In this document: positions 1 to 13,344 of the stretch, in pieces
How positions within the stretch are numbered: position 1 is the stretch's first letter
How the letters are laid out: every line of letters begins with the position of its first letter
NCBI GenBank assembly: GCA_025403435.1
Contig: CM046353.1
Span: 25,084,259-25,148,258, forward strand
Origin: Artocarpus heterophyllus
Taxonomy: Eukaryota > Streptophyta > Magnoliopsida > Rosales > Moraceae
Length of the DNA stretch: 64,000 bases
Reading direction: 5' to 3'
Made by a program: the position numbers and the translations under genes
Notes under the pieces: model-generated
Database searches by the model: none
What the model saw: the letters and a program-made list of their open reading frames with translations, nothing else
What the model was told of the DNA's origin: nothing

Positions 1-1284
1 AATTCTACAAGTTTATCTTGATCTAATTTATCCAAAATTAAATCAACCGGTAAACAGACAAGAATTATCTGATCCAATAATTCAACAAGTTTATCTTAAA
101 TTAATTTTATTAGAAAATTAATTCAACTAATAAACCGACATGAATTATTTGATTCTTACAAATTTTAAACCAATCTGATAAATCTGACATAAGTCACCAA
201 TTATTGAAAATGCATGCCGTGTCGTAACAGGATTTTGTGAGCTAGCAAAGTGGACCAAAATGGACCAATAAAGCTCAAGCTCATGATAGTTATGAAACCC
301 AATATCCCAGATATACATTTCATAATTATCAACTCCAACGCTACTCCACTAAAAGCTTGGAGCTGCACTTTCAAACTTTATAGAATTACGAAGCTTGTGT
401 AGCTAAGTCTCCATGACATATCAAAGTGCATCGTATCCCCATATGATAATCCATAATTGGCTTAAGGACAAGTTCAGTCTTACCTTCCCGATTATTTTTA
501 TCTTACGTTCCATTGTCTCACCATTAGAAAACTTACCATCCAAAGATAGTATACCATTCAGTTACACCTATGTATCCATATGGTTGAGCGCTCCAGTTTT
601 TCAATTACAGGACAATGCATATAAGAGGATACCATTACTCCTAAAGAGGAGCTATGGATTCCATATCTATGAATAACAAGTCTACGCCATCAAGAGTCAT
701 GCCTCCAATGTACCGGCATGCGTACCACTATTGCGATGTGGGAGTCACCCATTGGTACATCAAAAGACACAAGTCGAGACAATGGGCCCACTATTCATCT
801 CAGGGATTAAGATACAATACAAGTGATTGTCTAAAGTGAATCGATTTGCTAAGATAGAATTATTAATCCAAATCAATTCACTTTATGTCTCGATCCAACA
901 CATCGTCACCTATGACAACACGCCAACATTTCTATTCACGGAGTCCAACTCCGATGGTCAAGAGAAACCATCTCCTAAAAGGGATATAGATAACATAACA
1001 ATCTTTACATGAACAAAGCGCCCAACTTTATTCCCTCGATTGCGGATCATATGTTTTAGACCGTCACCTTAAGAATCATGTCTTCCGCATAATCAGTCCA
1101 TCATATGCCCAATTCTTAAGGTTTAGACTGACAGTCTTAGACTACTGTTTGCTTATCATACATTCAACAAACATGAACGTAAAGAGGACAAGATTTGGTA
1201 TATATAAGAATAAATTCTTTATTGATAAAAAATGTCTCCAAAAACATATTACATTTTTACTCCTTAGGGCATACATGTCTAACA
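1..1284 (-). mobile_element. Copia-1 LTR, minus orientation, cut by window start
   Basis: This is the last 1284 bases (in + coordinates) of a minus-strand Copia-1 LTR. It matches the solo LTR at 6580-8594 from base 7309 onward and ends in the family terminus GGGCATACATGTCTAACA. The sequence right after it (CTTTATAGGTCC) is the middle of another Copia-1 LTR in the opposite orientation, so this LTR inserted into an older LTR of its own family. The left end and target duplication lie outside the window. It carries the antisense 87-codon frame at 413-676. Confidence 0.88.
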
Positions 1285-1946
1285 CTTTATAGGTCCATTT
1301 TGGTCCCCTTTGCTATCTCACAAAATCCTGTAACGATACGGCGTGCTTTTTCAATAATTGGTGGCTTATGTTGGATTTATCGGATTGGTTTAAAATTTAA
1401 AAGAATCAAATAATTCATGTCTGTTTATTGGTTGAATTAATTTTGTAATAAAATTAATTTTAGATAAACTTGTTGAATTATTGGGATCGGATAATTTTTG
1501 TCTGTTTATTGGTTGATTTAATTGGATAAATTAAATCAAGATAAACTTCTAGAATTATTGTGAATTGATTTATTTTCTTAGAGATTATCTTGATAAAGTT
1601 TGTTTTGATCAGATAACTTTTGTATTGGGTTATTTGAATCAAAACTGAGACTTTATCCTATAGAATCTCGGGTGAAAAATAAAAGATTCATGGAGATATT
1701 TACGCGGCAGTTTGGCCAGTTGGTTGAGGCTCTTCTGGATAGAGAATAGCAAAGAAGACCAGTTGGTTGAGGCTCTTTTGGAACGTTACTTCTCTTCATA
1801 GGTTGTGGAGGTTCTTCTGCACACAAAGGTTAGTAAGATCTATTTAATTTATACATATAGCATGACAAACTTGTTTTTTAGAAAAATACTCTGATGTTTA
1901 AAATTTTTAAAATTCTTGCTGCGCACTTTACATTGTTTTTTCAACA
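1285..1946 (+). mobile_element. Copia-1 LTR, 3' fragment, plus orientation
   Basis: This is the 3' part of a plus-strand Copia-1 LTR, starting at about LTR position 960 where the LTR at 1-1284 interrupts it. It ends with a degenerate terminus (TTTTTTCAACA). Internally it lacks the segment that normally holds the TATA-like region and the palindrome cluster, because the sequence jumps at about 1710 straight to the 'GGCCAGTTGGTTGAGGCTC' stretch. It contains no gene. Confidence 0.75.
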
Positions 1947-3412
1947 TGTCGATACGTTGGAGGCATGACTCTTAATAGCGTAGACCTATTATTCATAGAT
2001 ATGGAATGCATAGCTCCTCTTTAGGAGTAGAGATATACTCTTATATGCGTTATCCTGTAATTGGAAAACTAGAGCTCTCAACCATTTGGAAACATAGGTG
2101 TAATCGAATGGTATACTGTATTTGGATGGTAAGTTTTCCAATGATGAGATAATGGAACGTAAGATAAAAATAATCGAGAAGGTAAGACAGAACTTGTCCT
2201 TAAGCCGATTATGGATAATCATATGGGGATACGATACACTATGATATGTCATAGAGACTTAGCTATACGGGCTTTGTAATTCTATGTAGTTTGAGAATAC
2301 AGCTCCAAGCTTTTAGTGGAGTAGTGTTGGAGTTGATAATTATGAAATGTATATCTAGGAAATTGGGTTTCATAATTATCGGGAGCTTGAACTATATAGG
2401 TCCATTTGGTCCTCTTTGCTAGCTCACAACATCCTGTAACGATACGGCATGCTTTTCCACCAATTGGTGACTTATGTCAAATTTATTAGATTGGTTGAAA
2501 TTTGGAAGAATCAAATAATTCATGTCTGTTTATCGGTTGAATTAATTTTGTTATAAAAATTAATTCAAGATAAACTTGTTGAATTATAAGGATCAGATAA
2601 TTCTTGTCTGTTTATTGTTTGATTTAATTTTGAATAAATTAGATCAAGATAAACTTGTAGAGTTATTAGGAATTCATTTATTTTCCTAGAGATTATCTAG
2701 AAAAAGTTGTTTTAATAAGATAACTTTTCTATTGGGTTATTTAAATTAAAACTTAGACTTTATACTATAGAATCTTGGAGGAAAAATAAAAGATTCACTG
2801 AGATATTAATCGATAGTTTGGCATGTCGATCCTCAAGTTTGGCCTACCGATAGGGCCTGTTCGGCCTATCGATCATCCTGATCGGCCTGCCGATGAGCGA
2901 AGGATAAGATCATGCATTTTTACATGGATCTTATTAGATATTGATCCAAATTTGATTCTGATTCTAATTTTGAGGCCTAATCTGATAAGGACTGACCCTA
3001 GACCCAACCCCTATAAATAGGGAGTAAGTCACATAAGTTATTTAAATCAATTGAGAGATTAAGAGTGATACTCTGCTGGTGAGAATCTTGAAACTCCCTG
3101 AGAGCTCTTGTTCATAATTCACAAACACTTGCTTTGGGTTCTCTCAGTTGGTTGGAAGGAGAGTCACCTGGTGGAAGAGCTGTACGTGTGAGCCCACACT
3201 CACTCCGATCATGGATAGGGAATAGCAAAGAAGACCAGTTGGTTGAGGCTCTTCTAGAACATTACTTCTCTTCGCTGATTGTAGGAAGCTTTTCGACACA
3301 CAAAGGTTTGTAGGATCTAGTTAATTTCTACATATAGCATGTCAAACTTGTATTTTGAAAAATACTCTAATAGAAAATTTTTAAAATTCCACTACGTACT
3401 ATGTTTCCAACA
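1947..3412 (+). mobile_element. Copia-1 LTR, 5'-truncated, plus orientation
   Basis: This is a plus-strand Copia-1 LTR missing its first 560 or so bases. It joins the previous fragment at a shared CATG and runs to the terminus TTTCCAACA at 3412. It has the TATA-like CTATAAATAG near 3010 and a palindrome cluster at 2822-2895. Like the 3' LTR at 13345-15315, it is followed directly by reversed Copia-Y gag sequence beginning CAACTATGCTG, so the LTR/Copia-Y junction exists twice in this window. Confidence 0.8.
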
Positions 3413-4172
3413 CAACTATGCTGTAGTGGAAACATTTTCCTTTGGGCTTCTTTTGTTTTGAGCTCTTTTTGTTGTTGTTGTTGCTTTTGTTCTTCTTAGG
3501 TTGCCCTCCATTCTTAGACTTACCACTTCCTTTAGTCCTCTTCCTCTTCTTATTCTTTCAAGTAGAAGAGGAGGGTTCAGCTTCTACAACATTTGCCTCA
3601 CCTTTTTTAGTCTTTTCTTTCAAAATAGACTCGAAGGTTTACAGCTCATTAAGCAACTCAGTCATATTATATTTCAGCTTGTTCATGAAATAGTTGCTTT
3701 TGAATTGAAGGAACGTAGGGGAGAAGGTTTCCAAAATCATCCCTAGCTATGTGGCTTCATCTATCACTGCCCCATTCACCTCTGCCTCATGGAGATAGTT
3801 AACCGTGTTGAGAACGTGTTATCTGACCGAGACCCCTGCCTTCATTTTGGCATTCATTACAGCCTTAACGGCTTCATGACGTGCCTTTTCAGAGGGTTTG
3901 CTAAACATGTCTTGTAGAGACTGTATTTTCTCATAAGCGGTCTCATACTTTCATGCTTCATTCTAAGCACGTCAGACATGCCAGCCAAAAGGAAGCAGCG
4001 GGTCGTATTGTTTGCCTCAATCCAATGATCATAGGCTTCTCGTACATTATGAGGGGCATTGGCAACAAGCGGTGGAGGACATTCCTCCGTCAGGACAAAC
4101 TTGTAATTTTTGCAAATTAGTACAATGTTTATGTTACTCTTCCACTTGACAAAATTATCTCCAGTTAATTTT
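3413..4172 (-). pseudogene. Copia-Y gag fragment (duplicate A)
   Basis: Gag is the structural protein that packages retrotransposon RNA in virus-like particles. On the minus strand the sequence resembles copia-type gag: a KLTGDNFVKWKSN-like start, then segments similar to SEKARYEAVKAVMNAKMKAGV and a Lys/Asn-rich C-terminal tail. Reading towards the left edge it reaches only the first half of the CCHC zinc knuckle (KGKCF-C) before the Copia-1 LTR breaks it. Frames are broken by stops and indels, so no product is expected. The other copy is at 15316-16075. Confidence 0.7.
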
Positions 4173-5643
4173 CATTTGAGAGAATAGTGATAATTGGATT
4201 AGACATTGTTGCTGTAATAAATAAATAAAATAACATAAATTAAATGGTTGCATAAAGATCATAAATATATCTTTTAGAATAGTAAACATGATGTATAATG
4301 CATATTGAAAAACACACAAAAAATATTTTACTAATTCCACAATTATTCAATTTTAATAAATAAAGTGCCGCCGTAGAGTAGGTTAAATTATTTATGAATT
4401 GAATTGAGACATTTTCAATTAATAAATATATTCAAAATATCTCATATTTTCTATATTTATTAATAACCGTTTATTTTGGCCAAGATATAATTAACAATTT
4501 AATTATATCTTTATGAGTGTAACCCACTGTTTCATATTTTAACAACTTAACTCGAAATTACCGTCGTAGGGTAGGTTAATTTTGAAATACATTGTAAAAT
4601 CCTATATCTTGGAAGCTAACCTTGTTATTGATTTAAATGGACACCCTCTGTAGGGAGGACAAAATCAAAGCGTCACGAGGCTCCACCTAGATCTCACGGT
4701 GTTGTGTTAATAATGGAGACCGCAGGTTATATTATCATATTACCTTCTCCCACTCATTATTTTGAAAGATGTGTTTTATCTTATAAAACAGCATATGTTT
4801 CATAATTCTAGTAAATAAAAAATAATTTTTAATTACTAGGTTATATTATGTGTTAATAGATCCCATTCTACTTACACTTAAATAAATTACCAGATTTTCT
4901 AAAAATCTAAATTTATTATGAATTATCTAAGTTACCCAATATTAAAAAATTTAAAATTAGATAACTTAGAATTAATATGAATTTTGCCAAGTCTAACTAT
5001 TAAAACTAAATTCACTCTATTCGGTTGATTAATAAATTAAGATTCTATAAAACCAACCCAAGTAGTTAATGTCATTAAATTAATTCTAACACATATTAAA
5101 TCATTTTATAAACCACTTTTATAAAAAAAAATAATATGCAAGTTATGCATGTCATGTTACAATAACTATAGGTGGGCACTTTCCTAGATGACATGTTATA
5201 ATGCATGAACATGTTATCATAGTCATCACATGAAGATAAAGCATGAAAATAAACAATGGATTTTTGACCGGGTCCTTTTGGATAATTAAAATTACAACCC
5301 ATAAAATAAAAGAGAAAAAAAAATTACAAAGGTCCTCTTGTAATTTATACATAATTCCCTGCTTCAATTTTGCAGTCTTCATTGGATGGTTTACTATGCA
5401 ACAATCTGCTGGGTTACCTTTGAAATTTGATAGGCCCAAGTTCTCAGCTGGGCCAAGTAACCCAATGGACTTCTTTTTCTTCATCTTCTTCATGTGCAAT
5501 ATCTGCCGTTGTTTTCTGTGCACTTCACTTGCACTACACTAATAGGCAAATCAATTCCCTTTTTTTTTATGTGTATCCATGTGTAGACATTAATTGCACA
5601 TGAACTTTAAATGCTATGTCCCACCATCACGACAGGTCATGTG
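3413..5643 (-). mobile_element. Copia-Y segment, duplicate A (gag fragment plus leader)
   Basis: This is a reversed piece of a copia element (Copia-Y) consisting of the 5' two thirds of gag (3413-4172) and non-coding leader (about 4173-5643). It is closely similar along its length to 15316-17131 joined to 26235-26645. It does not contain the gypsy element found in that second copy; the empty target reads through at about 5219-5235 (GTCATCACATGAAGAT). At 5643 it stops abruptly and the last ~43 bases of a Copia-1 LTR follow. It looks like a rearranged duplicate, not an independent insertion. Confidence 0.75.
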
Positions 5644-5688
5644 TATCATGAACTTTAAAATTTTGCTGCGTACTATTTTTCCAACAAT

Positions 5689-5700
5689 TGGCATCAGAGC
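5689..5700 (+). other. Primer binding site, initiator tRNA-Met
   Basis: The sequence TGGCATCAGAGC, two bases after the LTR end CCAACA, is one base from TGGTATCAGAGC, the usual plant copia site complementary to the 3' end of initiator tRNA-Met. Reverse transcription starts here. It fixes the orientation and the LTR boundary of this element. Confidence 0.85.
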
Positions 5701-6579
5701 CATAGTTTTTATATAAATTTACAACTTTGTGATCATACTATATGTATAAATTTTGTGATCTGAATCTCTCCTATGCTTGAATTTAATTTTATAGAGAGTT
5801 GGCACTTTAGGTTTCTATATATTATATATGTTGTCATGGATTATGTGGTGAATATTCATTAATTAATTATGGTTGATTAAAATGGTTATTTAATTATTTA
5901 TTAATTAATTAATTTATGTTGGTTATGGTTCCTTAGAGGTTAGAATGTGTATCTAGGTCTTTCATGTAATTAGATGGCAGACTATCATCTCCGTCTAGGA
6001 ATTATTATTTATTTTTAAATTTGCAAGAATTTTGTAATTAAATAATTATTCAGAAAAGATGGATTGAGAAGACAGATCTAGAAGGCAGATCTAGAAGCTG
6101 ATGATGGTGCTCACATGTATTTCCTGAGTCTGTAATTTTATGTTTTTGAATTGTTGAAAATAAAATTGATGAATTGCATTAAAAATTATATTTTCTTGAA
6201 TGGGTAATTTCTGCTCGGTCGGGAAGGTTCGGTAGGCCGATGGTCGCATATCGGCAAGCTGGACGTGAGGTTTGGCAGGCCGTCAGTGGGGTAGAAATCA
6301 GGAGGCTCTGGCGGCAGGCCGAACCTTTAGTTCGGCAGGCTGATCTTTTATGAGACGGCAGGCCGATGGATCATGACCGACAGGCCGATCACCCAGATCA
6401 GCTTGCCGATCGAGAGCTGAAAATTTTCCAGAAAAGGTGCAGTTTTTCCAATGCAGTTTTAATTTTATTTTTGGGACAATTCTAAGGGACTTGAAATTTG
6501 GAAACGATCCGAAAATATAAAGTATTTGACTTATATGGGATTGAAAACTTGAAGATGGACATTACATGATGAGAGATAT
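5701..6579 (+). other. Copia-1 untranslated leader, first part
   Basis: This is the non-coding leader between the primer binding site and the nested solo LTR. It matches the reverse complement of 44640-45464 and 52270-53109. It includes AT-rich ATTAATTAATT tracts and, at 6213-6412, a dense cluster of CGGC-AGGCCGA-type palindromes. No gene is visible. The leader resumes at 8600. Confidence 0.75.
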
Positions 6580-8594
6580 TGTTGGAAACAAAGTACGTAG
6601 CGAAATATTAAAAAAATTTTCATCAGAAGTAAATTCCAAAACACAAGTTTGACATGTTATATGTATAAATTAGACAGATCTTACTAACCTTTGTGTGAAG
6701 ATCCTCCGCAACCTGTGTAGAGAAGTAACGTTCCAGAAGAGTCTCAACCAACTGGTCTTCTTTGCTATTCTCTATCCACAACCAGAGTGAGTGTGGGCTC
6801 ATACGTGCAGCTCTTCCACCGGCTGACTCTCCTTCCAACCAATAGAGAGAACCCAAAGCTAGTGCTCGTGATTTGTGAACAAAAGCTCTCAAGGAGTTTT
6901 CAAATGCTCACTAGAAGAGTATCACTCTTAATCTCTCAAATTGATCTGAGTAAATCATGAGACTCACTCCCTTTTTATACCTATTGGTCCTGGGGTCAGT
7001 CCATATCAGATTAGGTCTCAAAAACTTGAAACAGAATCAAGTTTGGATCAATATCTGATAAGATTCACGTGAAAACTGTGTAATCTTATCTCCGCTGATC
7101 GGCAAGCCAAACAGTCTGATCGGCAGGCCGACCACGTCATCCGGCAGGCCGAACTCCCAAGAAAAAATCTCCGCGAATCTTTTATTTTCAACCTGAGATT
7201 CTAAAGGATAAAGTCTCAGTTTTGATTCAAATAACCCAATAGAGAAGTTATCTGATCAAAACAAACTTTATCAAGATAATCTCTAAGAAAATAAATCAAT
7301 TCACAATAATTCTACAAGTTTATCTTGTTCTAATTTGTACAAAATTAAAACAACCGATAAACAGACAAGAATTATCTAATTGCAATAATTCAACAAGTTT
7401 ATCTTGAACTAATTTCTTACAAAATTAATTCAACCGATAAATAGACATGAATTACTCGATTCTTACAAGTTTTAAACCAATTTGATAAATCTGACATAAG
7501 TCACCAATTATTGGAAAAGCACGCTGTGTCGTTACAGGACTTTGTGAGCTAGCAAAGGGGACCAAAATGGACTTATAAAGTTCAAGCTCGTGATAATTAT
7601 GAAACCCAATATCCCAGATATACATTTCACAAATATCAACTCCAACGCTACTCCACTAAATGCTTGGAGCTGCACTCTCGAACTTTATAGAATTACGAAG
7701 CTCGTGTAGCTAAGTCTCCATGACATATCATAGTGCATCGTATCCCCATATGATAATCCATAATCGGCTTAAGGACAAGTTCTGTCTTACCTTCCCGATT
7801 ATTTTTATCTTACGTTCCATTGTCTCACCATTAGAAAATTTACCATCCAAAGATAGTATACCATTCGGTTACACCTATGTATCCAAATGGTTGAGCACTC
7901 CAGTTTTCCAATTACAGGACAACGCATATAAGAGGATATCATTACTCCTAAAGAGGAGCTATGGATTCCATATCTATGAATAACAAGTCTATGCTATCAA
8001 GAGTCATGCCTCCAACGTACCGGCATGCATACCACTATAGAGATGTGGGAGTCACCCATTGGTACATCAAATGACACAAGTCGAGACAACGGGCTCACTA
8101 TTCATCTCAGGATTAAGATACAATACAAATGACTGTCTGAAGTGAATCGATTTGCCAAGATAGAATTATTAATCCAAATCAATTCACTTTATGTCCCGAT
8201 CCAACACATCGTCACCTATGACAAGATGCCAATGTTTCTATTCACGGAGTCCAACTCCGATGGTCAAGACAAACCATCTCCCAAAAGGGATATAGACAAC
8301 ATAACAATCTTTACATGAATAAAGCGCCCAACCTTATTCCCTCGATTGCGGATCATATGTTTTAGACCATCCCCTTAAGAATCGTGTCTTCCGCATAATC
8401 AGTCCATCATATGCCCAATTCTTAAAGTTTAGACTGACAGTCTCAGACTACTGTTTGCTTATCATACATTCAACATATATGAACGTAAAGAGGACAAGAT
8501 TTAGTATATATATAAATGAATAAATTCTTTATTGATAAAAAATGTCTCCAAAAACGTATTACATTTTTACTCCTTAGGGCATACATGTCTAACA
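6580..8594 (-). mobile_element. Copia-1 solo LTR, minus orientation, TSD GATAT
   Basis: This is a complete 2015-bp LTR in minus orientation (TGTTGGAAACAAAG ... CATGTCTAACA), flanked by perfect 5-bp target duplications GATAT at 6575-6579 and 8595-8599. With one copy removed, the leader of the surrounding plus-strand Copia-1 becomes continuous and collinear with the other leader copies. A lone LTR with intact TSDs is the classic product of LTR-LTR recombination after insertion. It carries the antisense 87-codon frame at 7720-7983. Confidence 0.92.
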
Positions 8595-8599
8595 GATAT

Positions 8600-9400
8600 A
8601 ACCTGAGAATTCAAGGATTAAGAATCGACAATATGTTTCGATTATTCTCTTGTAATTTTTTATTTCTATTCTCTAGGGTGGAACCATAATATTACGGTTA
8701 TTATTATTTTGCTTGTAGCTTTGCTTGATTGTTTTGCTTGTCTGCATTATAATATGATTTGCCATGTATATTGATAACATGTCATATAGAATAGGGAGTG
8801 TCGTTCATATTAAAATTGTTCATGCATGATCTTAAAATAAAATCTTGATTTCAAAAGATTGAGTGGGAGAAGGATTTTGAAGAGAGGACCTAAGGCCTCC
8901 ATCGTTGGTCCATAGGCAGAACATGGTGGTCCTAACCCCTAGGAAGGCATTTCTATCATATACCAGATTGGATCTCTAAGAGGATAAGGTATTTTAGCAT
9001 GATTTATGGTTGCACACCTCTAGGTGGTGATTATAAATCAAGGATAAAATATTGAAAAGATGGTTATATACTCATGTTAATTTTATTATTAACCTCCCCT
9101 AGGAGCTCTGTTAATAAAATTAATGGCCAACGAAACGATTATTAGTATATGTTGGATCATACTGGTCTTGGATGGCATATATTAATCAAGAGGGGATCTG
9201 TGTTCCTGATTGAATTTGGCATGACTCCCCTAGGACCTTGTTGAATTCTGAGTTGGGAATTATCATTGTAAGGTTGCGATATTTTCAAGGTTTTAACACA
9301 TAAACACATTTGTATGTTTTTACATGATTGTGTTATCTCACTAAATTATTATTATATGTTTGCTTATGTTTGGTATATGATTCTTTATTGTAGATTAAAA
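8600..9400 (+). other. Copia-1 untranslated leader, second part
   Basis: This continues the leader after the solo LTR up to the gag start. It is the reverse complement of the leader at 51478-52280, with the same landmarks: CTCTAGGGTGGAACCATAATATTACGG, then three 'cctagg' blocks, then the AATTATTATTATATG stretch ahead of gag. There is no coding capacity of note. Confidence 0.75.
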
Positions 9401-12400
9401 ATGTCTAAAAATGCTTTATCTTCGATACTTGACAAAAACTTATTAACCAAAGAGAATTATAATGATTGAAAATGAAACCTGGATATCGTCCTCTCCTTTG
9501 AGAAACTGAAATTTGTGTTGACAACCCCTTGTCCTCCCGAGCCTACAAGAGGCTCCACTAATGAGCAATTCTAAGGGTATGATCATTGGAAAGATGCTAA
9601 TAATCAGGCTCGCTGCTATGTTATGGCTGGCATAAATAACGTGCTGCAGACTCAACATCAGGATTATGAGACTGCGAAGTAGATCTTGGATAATCATGAG
9701 GATATGTTTGGAGGCCAAGCCAAAACAAAGCAGCAAGGGGCGCTTCGAAAACTTCTTAACTGTAAGCAGAGACCGGGGACATCTGTAAAGGAGCACATGA
9801 TGTTGGTCATGAATTACCTCGCTGAGGCTCAAACCAATGGAGCCGACATCGATGTTGAAACTCAGATAACTATGGTCTTTGAGACTTTGTCAAAGGATTT
9901 CATTTAGAGCTACATTTAATTTAAGCAATAGACAGGATATGACCTTGAAGGAATTAATGAAACAGTTACAGGAGTTTGAACTGTTGATCGGGGAGTCTCC
10001 TGCAGGTGGAGAGGCCAACATGGTAGCTACTTCTGGTTCCAATCCCAATTCTGGGAATGGAAAGAAGCAATGGGCCAAGAACGGGAAGGAATACTAGCAC
10101 CAAGAGCAAGAAAAAGAAGAAGAAGAAGCTGAAGTGCTTCTTCTGTGGGAAGGTCAGCCATCAAGAAGCATTGCAAGGACTTCCTTTCCAAAGGAGGTAG
10201 GTGTGATCTTTTGTATTTAGAAACTTGTTTGATTCAGGAATCCAGTGACATTGGGTCATAGATTCTGGTGCAACTAATCATGTTTGTGTTTCTCTATAAG
10301 GGTTCAAAGAAATGAAAGTCTGCTTCATGAGGACTTCACACTTCGGATGGGCGATGGATCCTTGGTCTCAAGCGAAAGCAGTGGGAGACATCCATCTCTA
10401 TCTTGATAATTATAGGAATTTATTTTTGCAAGATTGTTTTTATGTTCTTAAATTTAAAAGGAATTTAATTTTAGTAGCCTGTTTATTTAAAGACTCCTAT
10501 TTGGTTTCTTTTAATGATAAAGTGGTGATTCGTAAAAAAAAATCTTTTATCTGTTCTGGATGGATGCAAAATAATCTATATTTTATCAAACCTAAGATGG
10601 ACTTACTGCTTAATGCTGAGATAAATGATAATAACCTCTAAAAGACTTAAAACTTCTCACTCTAATAAGAGTTATCTTTTGGCATTTGAACCTTGGTCAT
10701 ATTAACCTGAATAGGATTCAAAGGTTGGTAAGGGATGGACCTTTAAGTCACTTAAAGATGGAATCTATACCTTAGTGTGAATCTTATTTGGAGGGTAAAA
10801 TGACCAAAAGACCATTCGGGTCTAAGGGCAATAGGGCCGAAGGAGTTCTAGAACTTATGCATAGTGATGTTTGTAGACCGATGAACATCCGGGCACGAGG
10901 AGGGTATGAGTACTTCGTTACTTTTATTAATGATTACTCAAAATATGGGTATGTGTACCTGATGCACCACAAAAGTGAAACTTTTTACAAGTTTAGGGAG
11001 TTTCGGGCTGAAGTGGAAAAGTAATTGGGTAGACCCATAAAGGCACTTCGATTAGATCGAGGTGGAGAATACCTTTCCGATGAGTTCTTGGGACACTTAT
11101 TAGAGAATGGGATTTTATCCCATTTGACTGCACTGGGCACTCTGCAGCAGAATGGCATAGTAGAGAGAAGAAATAGGACTTTATTGGACATGATCAGGTC
11201 CATGATAAGTTATTCATCATTGCCTTTATCTTTTTGAGGATATGCACAACAAACCGCATGTTATCTTTTGAACAATGTGGCTTCAAAAACAATCCCTAAA
11301 ACTCCTCACTAGTTGTGGACGGGCAGGAAGACATCCTTAAACCATATTCGCATATAGGGATGTCCAGCTCATGTCCTGTTTAAGGATGCAAATGAGTTGG
11401 AAGCACGTTCGAAAGTTTGCGTGCTTGTAAAGGGACTAAAGGGACTAAAGGGGGTTATTTCTATAACCCAAAGGAAAATAAAGTCGTGGATTCAACTAAT
11501 GCAACTTTCCTTGAGGAGAGTTACATGGACGACTTTAAACCTCGAAGCAAAGTGGTGCTAGAGGAGTTAAGAAGTGATCCGATCACTTTGGAGGTTCTGA
11601 ATGAAACTGTTCCGATCAGTGTAGAAAAACCAAACAAACCTGAACAACAACCTGAGGGGCTTTGGCGTAGTGGGAGGATCGGGCGTCAACCTGCGAGGTA
11701 TATGTCTAATGGGGAAGTCTTTTTGGCTGAACCAGATGAACATGATAGGGATGCTTATACTTACGTAGAAGCTATGGAGGATGTTGATTCAAAACTCTAG
11801 GATAGAGGCAATGAACACTGAGATGAAGTCTATGGAGACTAATCAGGTCTAGGAGCTTGTGGATCTTCTCGAAGGGGTAAAACCCATAGGGTGTAAGTGG
11901 ATCTATAAGAGGAAAAGAGGAGTAGATGGAAAGGTCGAAACTTTTAAGGCTAGACTGATAGCTAAGGGTTATACGCAAAAGGAAGGAATCGATTATGAGG
12001 AAACCTTTTCACCTGTAGCCATGCTCAAGTCCATCTGGATTCTCTTGTCTATAGCTGCCGCTCTTGACTACGAGATTTGGCAGATGGATGTCAAGACAGC
12101 TTTTCTAAACGGCTATCTTGATGAGTCCATTTATATGGAACAACCAGACGGGTTCAAGGTCAAGGGTAAGAGGGTAAGGTTTGTAAGCTGCTAAAGTCAA
12201 TTTATGGACTTAAGCAGGCTTCTCGTTCTTGGAACATAAGATTTGATCAGGTGATCAAGACTTATGAGTTATCACAAAATGTGAATGAGCCATGCGTTTA
12301 TAAACATTTTAAGGATGGGAAGGTAGTTTTTCTACTGCTCTATGTAGTTGACATTCTGCTAATTGGCAATGACATTGGGGCATTGTCATCGGTCAAATTA

Positions 12401-13330
12401 TGGTTGACCAAGCAGTTTGACAAGAAAGACTTGGGTGAGGATAATTTTGTTCTCGGTATCCAGATCTTTCGGGATAGGAAGAACAAAATGATAGCTTTGT
12501 CCCAGGCCAGCTACATAGATAAAATTCTCAAGAGGTTTGCAATGTAGGATTCCAAGAAAGGTGAGCAACCATCTAGGTCTAGAATTACTCTTTCGTAGAA
12601 AGACTCTCCAAAGTCTTATGAAGAAAGAGAATACATGAAGAAGGTGCCTTATGCTTCGGCAGTGGGTTGTCTCATGTATGCCATGCTTTGCACACGATCG
12701 GATATTAGTTATACGGTCGGGTTTGTAAGTCAATTTTAGGCGAATCCACGACCGAACCATTGGGTTGCAGTAAAGCATATTTCAAGTACCTGAGAAGGAC
12801 TTGAGGGTATATGCTTGTGTATTCAGGTGAGGACTTGACTCCTCTAGGATATACTGACTCGAATTTTCAATCCTACCTGGATTCTAAGAAATCGACTTTG
12901 GGTTTTGTGTTTACTCTAGGCGATGGTGCCATCAGTTGGAGAAGTGCCAAGTAAGATTGCACTTCAGATTCAATGATGGAGGCCGAGTATGTGGCAGCTA
13001 ATGATGCTTCGAAAGAAGCAATGAGGCTCTTGCAAGTTCCTTGGGGATCTTGAGGTAGTTCCTGGTATGGATAAGGTGGTATCATTATACTGTGATAACA
13101 GTGTGGTGGTAGCTAATGCTAAGGAACCAAGATTTCATAAGAAAAGTAAGCATATTGATTTGAAGTATCATGTGATAAATGACTTCGTTGAGGGCAGGCA
13201 TGTCACGATGTGCAAGATTGCGTCAGAGGGCAATTTAGCTGATCCATTTACGAAGACACTTACTGGGAGAGTCTTTGAGAGGCATATGGAAGCTATGGGG
13301 ATCCGAGATTTGTCATATTTACTCACTTAG
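9401..13330 (+). pseudogene. Copia-1 gag-pol polyprotein, heavily decayed
   Basis: This is the remnant of a single gag-pol reading frame. It starts with MSKNALSSILDKN at 9401 and hits a stop after about 20 codons (9464-9468, where the sister copy has Trp). Recognisable pieces follow in order: gag (VKEHMMLVMNYLAEAQTNGAD, 9686-9907), zinc-knuckle region near 10135-10175 with a frameshift, protease DSGATNH-like region near 10260-10290, integrase (10788-11237), RT (11859-12547) and RNase H (12960-13330, ending SYLLT). In the RT the catalytic YVDD reads YVVD, so one catalytic aspartate is lost. The integrase retains NGIVERRNRT, with the catalytic Glu still present. Many stops and frameshifts make it non-functional. 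Confidence 0.9.
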
Positions 13331-13333
13331 AGC

Positions 13334-13344
13334 AAGTGGGAGAT
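13334..13344 (+). other. Polypurine tract of Copia-1 (plus-strand copy)
   Basis: The tract AAGTGGGAGAT abuts the 3' LTR start TGTTAGACATG. This is where plus-strand DNA synthesis is primed during reverse transcription. The minus-strand composite has the same tract at 47510-47520, which confirms the LTR boundary. Confidence 0.85.
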
